A stretch of 64,000 bases of DNA from Thiohalocapsa sp963698775 (GTDB taxonomy: Bacteria; Pseudomonadota; Gammaproteobacteria; Chromatiales; Chromatiaceae): contig CAVOSE010000001.1 of assembly GCA_963698775.1 (NCBI GenBank), positions 1 to 64,000 on the forward strand, read 5' to 3'. Below, piece by piece: positions 58,503 through 64,000 of the stretch. Below the pieces are notes generated by a model. It did no database searches, was not told the origin of the DNA, and saw only the letters and a program-made list of their open reading frames with translations. The position numbers were made by a program, and so were the translations under genes. How positions within the stretch are numbered: the first letter of the stretch is position 1; each line of letters starts with the position of its first letter.

Positions 58503-59942
58503 CTACTCCGCCGCATCCATGACCTGCTGCGCCCACTGATCGAGGGCGTCAAGCAGGTCCAGGCAGCGCCGATCCGCGGCGTGCTCGCCGCGCAGGTCGG
58601 CGATGCGCTGCTCAAAGTCGTCGATGGTGATGGAGCCGCCGGCATCCGGATCGGTGAGGCGCTCGAAGCGCCAGGCATCCCAGTCCTCGCGTTCCGTCTC
58701 GGTCAGGGTCTCGGGCCAGCTACGGGCGCGCATGCGAAACAGCAGGGTCGCTAGCCGGGGATCATCGAAGCGGGGCTGCGCTTGGGCCAGCTCCAGCGGT
58801 GGGAGATGGTGCAACTGCTCCATCCGGCGTCGATCCGCGTCGGAGAAGAAACCGCCGCTGTAGAGCATCAGGTCCGGATCGGTCGCCGGCTGCCGTTGCT
58901 GCCCCTGGTAGACCGCCCGCAGCTTCTCGGCGATGTCGCCCCTTGCTTCTGTGAGGCGGGCAGCGTGAGCCGCGACCTGCTGCCGATCGATGCCCCAGCG
59001 CTCCGCGGCCGCGTCGCTCAGCGTGCCAATTGGCGCCAAGACCGGGGAGGCGTTGATCTTGAAGCCCTTGAGAGCAATCCGCTCGACACCCTCGGCCAGT
59101 TCGGCCGTCGGCGTGAACAGACGCTCGCGGATCGCATCGACACTGAGGTCCAGCAGCAGCGCCGGATCTTGGCGCAAGTCGAAGCACAGGCGTTGCTTTG
59201 GGTTGTCGGGGTGCGTCCCGACGATCATCACCGGGGCGATACAACCCTGCGCCGCTGGATAGCGCTGCGAGACATGCAACAGCACCCCGCCCTTATCCAA
59301 CAGTTTGTTCACCTCGTCGCTACTGCGCAACGACAGGGCGAAGGCAAACAAACGCGGCTGCGCCTGCTTCAGCAAGCGCGCCATGCCGATGGTGGCCCGC
59401 ACGTCGGCGAGTGCATCGTGAGCGCCGGCATGGGGAATGCCGTTGGCGGCGGTCAGGTGTTCGAGCTTGAAGGACGTGATGCCCGGCTCACGCTCGGGCC
59501 ACTGGATGCCGTCCGGCCGCAAGGCGTGGGCGAGACGTAACGCGTCGATCAGGTCCCAGCGGGAATTACCGTTTCGAAAGGCGTGGGCATAGGGGTCGAG
59601 GAGGTTGCGGTAGAACAGATGCCGAGTGACTTCGTCATCAAAGCGCAAGCTATTGAATCCGACGCCACAGGTATCGGGCGTTGAGAGTTCGCGCTGGACG
59701 GCCAGCGCGAACTCCGCCTCGGGCACACCTTCGCGCGCGGCCTGCTGCGGCGTAATGCCGGTGACAAGACAGGCGTCCGGTTGCGGCAATAGATCGTCCG
59801 CGGGACGACTAAACAACACCAGCGGCTTACCGATGGGATTGAGTTCCACATCGGTCCGCAGACCGGCGAACTGACAGGGACGATCTGTCGCCGGTGTCGC
59901 GCCCCAAGTCTCGTAGTCGTGCCAGTAGAAGCTATCGGCCAT
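58503..59942 (-). CDS. sbcB: Exodeoxyribonuclease I
   Basis: A 479-residue single-strand 3'-5' DNA exonuclease. The DEDD-family exonuclease motif starts at once (WHDYETWG, Asp9 and Glu11), with further acidic motifs near GVGFNSLRFDD and HDALADVRAT. The C-terminal half is the SbcB-specific SH3-like and helical region. Length matches E. coli ExoI (475). It lies downstream of rplS on the same strand after about 100 bases. Confidence 0.96.
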   Translation of the reverse strand: MADSFYWHDYETWGATPATDRPCQFAGLRTDVELNPIGKPLVLFSRPADDLLPQPDACLVTGITPQQAAREGVPEAEFALAVQRELSTPDTCGVGFNSLRFDDEVTRHLFYRNLLDPYAHAFRNGNSRWDLIDALRLAHALRPDGIQWPEREPGITSFKLEHLTAANGIPHAGAHDALADVRATIGMARLLKQAQPRLFAFALSLRSSDEVNKLLDKGGVLLHVSQRYPAAQGCIAPVMIVGTHPDNPKQRLCFDLRQDPALLLDLSVDAIRERLFTPTAELAEGVERIALKGFKINASPVLAPIGTLSDAAAERWGIDRQQVAAHAARLTEARGDIAEKLRAVYQGQQRQPATDPDLMLYSGGFFSDADRRRMEQLHHLPPLELAQAQPRFDDPRLATLLFRMRARSWPETLTETEREDWDAWRFERLTDPDAGGSITIDDFEQRIADLRGEHAADRRCLDLLDALDQWAQQVMDAAE

Positions 59943-60042
59943 AACGCCCCGGCGTCAGTCGCCAGCCCGACCTGAACCCCCACAGCAGCGGGCTGCAAAG
60001 GCAAGGCCGGAGAGGCGGGGACAGGGAATTAGCGCTGACTGG

Positions 60043-60387
60043 CTAGATCTTTTCCCGAATGCGCGCAGCCTTACCGGTACGACCACGCAGATAGTAAAGC
60101 TTGGCGCGACGCACATCGCCACGGCGCTTGACCAAGATATCGGCGATGGCGGGACTGTAGGTCTGGAACACGCGCTCCACCCCCTCGCCATGGGAAATCT
60201 TGCGCACCGTGAAGGCGGAGTTGAGACCGCGGTTACGCTTGGCGATACAGACGCCCTCGAAGGCCTGCAGGCGCTCGCGCTCGCCCTCCTTCACCTTGAC
60301 CTGCACCACCAGGGTGTCGCCCGGCGCAAAGGCCGGGATTTCCCTTGTCATTTGTTCGTTGTCGAGTTCTTGAATGATGTTGCTCAT
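60043..60387 (-). CDS. rplS: 50S ribosomal protein L19
   Basis: A 114-residue ribosomal protein at the 30S-50S interface. MSNIIQELDNEQM at the start, FAPGDTLVVQVKVKEG, FEGVCIAKRNRG and the basic RRGDVRRAKLYYLRGRTGKAARI end are diagnostic. The ATG at 60387 has AGGAG about 11 bases upstream; the open frame extends further but only this start gives the normal length. It is the last gene of rpsP-rimM-trmD-rplS, separated from trmD by 158 bases. Confidence 0.98.
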   Translation of the reverse strand: MSNIIQELDNEQMTREIPAFAPGDTLVVQVKVKEGERERLQAFEGVCIAKRNRGLNSAFTVRKISHGEGVERVFQTYSPAIADILVKRRGDVRRAKLYYLRGRTGKAARIREKI

Positions 60388-60545
60388 GTCTCTGTGGGCT
60401 CCTATTCTGATGCCGCCTTGATAACTGCTCGGGGTCCCGCCGGTGGTTCCGCCTGAATCCAGGGCCGAGCCCTGCTCTTGTGTCTGATCTCGCTTCGGCC
60501 GCGATGCTGGGCCGCCATTCTGGACCACATATGGGCCACGGTCAC

Positions 60546-61388
60546 CTAGCCTTTAGGTTGTTTACATCCGACTGAACCTTGACCGGTTTGGCATGCTGGC
60601 TCGAACCCAGATTCCGCCTCGGCTTCGGTTTCAGCTGCCGCAGCTCGGTGTCCTTGGATGAAGGCATCGAGCAGCTCCTGTTCATTCGCGCTCAGCGTCC
60701 GCCGCGCGAGCAAATCAGGGCGTCGCTGCCAGGTGCGACCCAACGACTGCTGCAACCGCCATCGGGCGATCGCGGCGTGGTCGCCACTCAACAGCACGTC
60801 CGGCACACGCTGTTCTCCGAGCGTCTCCGGTCGCGTGTAATGCGGACAGTCCAATAGCCCATCCGCATGCGAGTCTTGCAGAGCCGAGTCGACGTGGCCC
60901 AGCGTACCCGGCAGTAGCCTGATGGCGGCGTCCATTACCACCATGGCCGGCAGTTCGCCACCGCTCAACACGTAATCGCCGATAGACCATTCCTCGTCGA
61001 CCTGCGCCGTAATAAGCCGCTCGTCGATGCCCTCGTAACGCCCCGCGATCAGAATCCATCCCGATTGTGCAGCAATGCGAGCAACTTGACCTTGATCGAG
61101 CAGTCGCCCCTGCGGAGACAGGTACGCCACTCGGCTCGCTGCGCCGCACGCCTGCGCCGAGCGTCTCGCCGCATCGATGGCTGCCAGCAATGGCTCAACC
61201 TTCATCACCATGCCGGGTCCGCCACCGTAGGGCCGGTCGTCGACGGTTCGATGAGCATCGGTCGTGAAGTCGCGCGGATTCCACAACCGAAGTTCGGCGA
61301 GACCGCGCTTCAAAGCTCGGGCGACGACCCCTTCTTCCGACAAGCTTCGGAATTGTTCCGGAAACAGAGTGACGACGTCGAAGCGCAA
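60546..61388 (-). CDS. trmD: tRNA (guanine-N1-)-methyltransferase TrmD
   Basis: A 280-residue enzyme that makes m1G37 next to the anticodon and so prevents +1 frameshifting. The knotted SPOUT fold is marked by YLSPQGRLLDQ, AGRYEGIDERL and SIGDYVLSGGELPAMVV. The C-terminal ~30 residues form an acidic/polar tail not needed in shorter homologues. It follows rimM after about 115 bases. Confidence 0.97.
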   Translation of the reverse strand: MRFDVVTLFPEQFRSLSEEGVVARALKRGLAELRLWNPRDFTTDAHRTVDDRPYGGGPGMVMKVEPLLAAIDAARRSAQACGAASRVAYLSPQGRLLDQGQVARIAAQSGWILIAGRYEGIDERLITAQVDEEWSIGDYVLSGGELPAMVVMDAAIRLLPGTLGHVDSALQDSHADGLLDCPHYTRPETLGEQRVPDVLLSGDHAAIARWRLQQSLGRTWQRRPDLLARRTLSANEQELLDAFIQGHRAAAAETEAEAESGFEPACQTGQGSVGCKQPKG

Positions 61389-61503
61389 CTTGACTCTACT
61401 ATTGTCTAGATGGTCTCGCCGCGACCTTTGATCGGTCTTTCACCAGCGCCGCCGACCGCATGCATGCATGCATGGTGGCCGTCGCCAATGAAAGCCAAGG
61501 CGC

Positions 61504-62037
61504 TCAAAACTCCGGATCCCAATCGACCTTGATCTTGCCGGATTCCAGGTCGACGTCCCTGACAATGTCGCCCCAGACGAAGGGAAGGAGTCGTTCCCGG
61601 TCGCCTCTGACGACCAGGACGTCGTTCGCCCCCGTGTCGAAGAGGTGACTGACGCGGCCAAGCGAAACCCCCTCAAGCGTCTCGACGTCGAGCCCTTCCA
61701 GGTCCGCCCAGTAGAACTCATCCGGTCGTGCGGGCGGCAATTGATCCCGCCGCACCGAAATCTCCCGACCGACGAGACCCGCTGCTTGATCCCGATCGTC
61801 GCACCCGGCAAATCGCACCACGAGCCCCTTACCGTGCCTGCGACCCTCCGCCACCTCATGCGCCTTACCCGACATCAGCCAGGGCGAGTAGGTTAGGATG
61901 TTTTCTAGCGGATCGGTTTCCGAAATGACCCGAACCCAGCCGCGCACACCGTACAGCCCGCCCACGCGTCCCAAAACGACGAGACGATCAGTGTGATCGC
62001 ACTCGGGCAGTCCCGAATCTAGCTCTGGCGAAACCAT
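61504..62037 (-). CDS. rimM: Ribosome maturation factor RimM
   Basis: A 177-residue 16S rRNA processing factor that binds S19 in the 30S head. The N-terminal RimM barrel has VVLGRVGGLYGVRGWVRV and the PRC-like C-terminal half has FYWADLEGLDVETLEGVSLGRV. The ATG at 62037 gives the common length; a TTG at 62070, with GAGGT upstream, would add 11 residues. It is the second gene of the rpsP operon. Confidence 0.95.
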   Translation of the reverse strand: MVSPELDSGLPECDHTDRLVVLGRVGGLYGVRGWVRVISETDPLENILTYSPWLMSGKAHEVAEGRRHGKGLVVRFAGCDDRDQAAGLVGREISVRRDQLPPARPDEFYWADLEGLDVETLEGVSLGRVSHLFDTGANDVLVVRGDRERLLPFVWGDIVRDVDLESGKIKVDWDPEF

Positions 62038-62182
62038 GCTCTGCGACCTGGGTCTATCAGGGTCTGACAACGAAGCGACCTCAGGAGACGCTGAATGGAC
62101 CTGGGCTGGCGTCTGCGTAGTCGGCCCCGATGGCGGGGATCTATTAGCAAACCAGGCTCGCGCAACCGGGAACCGTGGAAAC

Positions 62183-62449
62183 TTAAGCTTCCGCGACCAG
62201 CTCCGCCTGCTTCGCAGCGTCCTTTAACAGCTTGGCGACGCGATCCGTCGGCTGAGCGCCCTGCTTCAACCAATGCTCCGCGCGAGCACGGTCGACACGC
62301 AGCCGGGTTTCGCCACCGGTCGCGCCGGGATTGAAGAACCCGATACGCTCGATGGAGCGCCCGTCACGGGACGTGCGGATGTCGGCAACGACGATCTGAT
62401 AGAAAGGGCGCCTTTTCGCGCCACCACGGGACAAACGGATTTTGACCAT
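62183..62449 (-). CDS. rpsP: 30S ribosomal protein S16
   Basis: An 88-residue ribosomal protein with the diagnostic start MVKIRLSRGGAKRRPFYQIVVAD and the SRDGRSIERIGFFNP stretch. It is the first gene of rpsP-rimM-trmD-rplS, and a sigma70-like promoter lies about 60-90 bases upstream. Confidence 0.98.
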   Translation of the reverse strand: MVKIRLSRGGAKRRPFYQIVVADIRTSRDGRSIERIGFFNPGATGGETRLRVDRARAEHWLKQGAQPTDRVAKLLKDAAKQAELVAEA

Positions 62450-62510
62450 GTGCTATTCCAATGCAACGGATGAACGGCGCGCCTGCGAGTCGGCCGCAAG
62501 TAAACCGGCA

Positions 62511-62538
62511 AATATACATGATTTGGCAAGGATTGGAA
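62511..62538 (-). promoter_or_regulatory. Candidate promoter of the rpsP operon
   Basis: On the minus strand -35 TTCCAA (62533-62538) and -10 TATATT (62511-62516) are separated by 16 bases. The -10 is strong and the -35 weak. It lies between the extragenic repeat at 62578-62655 and rpsP. Confidence 0.45.
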
Positions 62539-62577
62539 GTGCCTTCACAAGATCGATGTCCATCCGGCGCCTCGGGG

Positions 62578-62655
62578 AGGTGCGACTTCAGTCGCACAGA
62601 AGGCTTTGACCGGGCGAAAGAATTCGCCCCCACCCCGTGGAGAAACTGCTGGATT
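62578..62655 (+). repeat. Double-palindrome extragenic repeat, copy 3
   Basis: Contains the GTGCGACT-TC-AGTCGCAC hairpin, the spacer GAAGGC, the GGGCGAAAGAATTCGCCC hairpin and the tail with ACTGCTGGATT. It lies after the alpha-E gene and before the rpsP promoter on the minus strand. Confidence 0.75.
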
Positions 62656-62739
62656 CAGCGTGATGGCTTCGGTCAGGCGCCGGCCTGACGCCCCGTCAGA
62701 ACCCGCGCCGATTCGTACCTCGGCTCTTGGCCGGGACCT

Positions 62740-63687
62740 CTACGCCGCCTCCTCAATCTGGACCGGTGGCGGGAACCAGGTCGCGGCCACCTCGCCGTGC
62801 AGGTCGGCAATCCCTAATTGCAAGTCATCGACGAACGCATGGAGATCTTGTTGGCTCAGGCGGGCCAACTCCGCGCCGTCGAGCACCCGCGCGAGACGCC
62901 CCGTAACGCGCAACGACGCGTCGTTCCGAGGCAGACGTTCCAGACACAGGCGGGCGTGCTCAATGCAATAGCGCACTGAGCGGGGGAAGAGCTGATTCTG
63001 GAAAATGAACCGCAGCACCGGCCCCCGCTGCACGCGAATCTGCTCGCTGCGCCGGTACATCTGATAGGCGGTCATGGACTTGAGCACGCTGACCCACTGG
63101 ATATTGTCGTAGGGGCGCAATTCGTCCGCGTCCGGCAACAGCGTCGCCGAGCGCACGTCGGCAATACGTGTGGTCATGTCAGCGCGTTCCAGATAGCGCC
63201 CCAGGCGCATGAACTCGTAGCCCTGGTCGTGCAGCATGGTGCCGTCGAGCACCCCGGCAATGGTCTGACAGCCGGTGATCAGCGAGCGCAGATAGGCATG
63301 CCGACCGGTCTTGGTCATGCCCTTTTGCAGCTGCTCGCCGGCGAACAGGTACAGCCCATTGAGCTGCTCCCAGGCCTCCCGCGGCACGATGTCGCGAATG
63401 GTGCGGCAGTTCTCCCGCGCCGCCGCCAACGCCGACATGGTGGAGCCGGCATGGCGCTCGTCACCGAGCAGAAAACGCACCACCTGGCGCTCGCCGTAAT
63501 CTCTGTAGTGCTCATCAAACAAGGCGTTGGAGCCGGTGATATCCACCAGCGGGCGCCAGCCGGGCGCGATGCCTTTGGGCAGATCGAGCAACAGGTTGGC
63601 ATTGACCGTGACGATACGGGCAGTATTCTCGGCGCGCTCGATGCAGCGGGCCAGCCAATAGGTATTCTCTGCGACGCGGGATAGCAT
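62740..63687 (-). CDS. Alpha-E domain protein
   Basis: A 315-residue all-helical protein with the family start MLSRVAENTYWLARCIERAENTAR and the later MRLGRYLERADMTTRI and NIQWVSVLKSMTAYQMYRR segments. Alpha-E proteins are regularly encoded next to circularly permuted ATP-grasp enzymes and a transglutaminase-like protease, and are thought to take part in a peptide-modifying or peptide-synthesis system. Here the ATP-grasp gene is directly upstream (80 bases). The substrate is unknown. Confidence 0.92.
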   Translation of the reverse strand: MLSRVAENTYWLARCIERAENTARIVTVNANLLLDLPKGIAPGWRPLVDITGSNALFDEHYRDYGERQVVRFLLGDERHAGSTMSALAAARENCRTIRDIVPREAWEQLNGLYLFAGEQLQKGMTKTGRHAYLRSLITGCQTIAGVLDGTMLHDQGYEFMRLGRYLERADMTTRIADVRSATLLPDADELRPYDNIQWVSVLKSMTAYQMYRRSEQIRVQRGPVLRFIFQNQLFPRSVRYCIEHARLCLERLPRNDASLRVTGRLARVLDGAELARLSQQDLHAFVDDLQLGIADLHGEVAATWFPPPVQIEEAA

Positions 63688-63766
63688 GTTTGAAGCTTGC
63701 AGTTTGAAGTTTGAAGTCGAGGCAGACGCCGATCGCGGGAGCGGTGGTCAAGCCGGTGGGTGGGAC

Positions 63767-64000
63767 CTATTCGCTCTGGGTTTGCGACTGCGTCTGCGCA
63801 TGACCAGGGGCGACGTCGGGTACGATCCAGGTGTCCTTGCTGCCGCCACCCTGGGACGAATTGACCACCAGTGAGCCCTTGCGCAACGCGACGCGGGTCA
63901 GGCCGCCCATGGTCACCTGTTGGCGATCGGCGGAGAGGATGAAGGGGCGCAGATCCACATGGCGCGGTTCCACACTGTTTTTGATGACGGTGGGCACCGT
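63767..64000 (-). CDS. Circularly permuted type 2 ATP-grasp protein (3' end only)
   Basis: The last 77 residues of a gene that starts beyond the right edge of the window. TVIKNSVEPRHVDLRPFIL and GGLTRVALRKGSLVVNSSQGGG followed by KDTWIV are the typical C-terminal end of circularly permuted ATP-grasp ligases that pair with alpha-E proteins. The frame is open to base 64000. It is upstream of and probably co-transcribed with the alpha-E gene. Confidence 0.9.
   Translation of the reverse strand, partial: TVPTVIKNSVEPRHVDLRPFILSADRQQVTMGGLTRVALRKGSLVVNSSQGGGSKDTWIVPDVAPGHAQTQSQTQSE

Overview
The window looks like a chromosomal segment of a GC-rich gammaproteobacterium. The best guess is a sulfur-oxidising member of the Chromatiales or a close relative. 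This is inferred from conserved gene order (surE-pcm-yqaA-nlpD-rpoS; rpsP-rimM-trmD-rplS), a complete cbb3 oxidase cluster, a DsrC/TusE-like sulfur-relay protein and the general protein flavour. There is no rRNA, CRISPR array, phage gene or transposase. The accessory content consists of short dispersed repeats, a few decayed genes and several uncharacterised proteins.

Layout. 0-3 kb: a VWA protein and a membrane J-domain protein on the minus strand, divergent from a DUF533/TerB-like protein and a small lipoprotein. 3-6 kb: a Bcr/CflA-type efflux pump overlapping an alpha/beta hydrolase-OsmC fusion, and a tiny lipoprotein. 6.1-6.4 kb: a tRNA-Ala/tRNA-Glu operon with a clear promoter and terminator. 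6.6-12.4 kb: htpX, uvrA, a Tat-exported beta-lactamase-fold hydrolase and a DUF2750 protein. 12.5-19.1 kb: dapB with an apparent 1-base frameshift, an AAA+ ATPase, an OmpA-type coiled-coil protein, a DUF1415 protein, a truncated cyclase-PilZ gene and a NADAR protein. 19.1-23 kb: repeats, a fused kinase/P-loop protein, a small membrane protein behind a palindromic operator, a CopD-like protein and pgl. 23.2-27.4 kb: a membrane-anchored pseudo-receiver, a DsrC-like protein without its last cysteine, an unrecognised 613-residue protein and a Ca2+/cation exchanger.

27.5-36.2 kb is a minus-strand respiratory block: ccoNOQP, a 44-residue single-span gene and a terminator, then ccoG-ccoH-ccoI-ccoS, which carry out copper delivery and maturation of the oxidase. 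An FNR-like palindrome lies upstream of ccoN. 36.7-40.7 kb is the surE-pcm-yqaA-nlpD-rpoS block (stationary-phase and repair functions). 40.8-53.6 kb on the plus strand: Smr protein, giant MscS-type channel, orphan HigA-like regulator, a broken gene, ppx, an SCP2-like protein, a HEAT-repeat protein, a 7TMR-DISM histidine kinase and serB. 53.9-64 kb: a hypothetical protein, metA-type homoserine O-succinyltransferase, a P-loop protein, gltA, sbcB, the rpsP-rimM-trmD-rplS operon, an alpha-E protein and the end of a circularly permuted ATP-grasp protein that runs off the window.

The least expected structure is in the repeats. A ~158 bp element with ~30 bp imperfect terminal inverted repeats and an internal hairpin occurs twice (19.3 and 56.9 kb), and end-like remnants of it occur at 2.57 and 56.76 kb. 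A ~75-85 bp double-palindrome element occurs three times (19.2, 53.6, 62.6 kb). A small GATGGGT hairpin occurs twice (2.9 and 56.7 kb). All assignments come from reading the sequence and recalling families; no searches were run.
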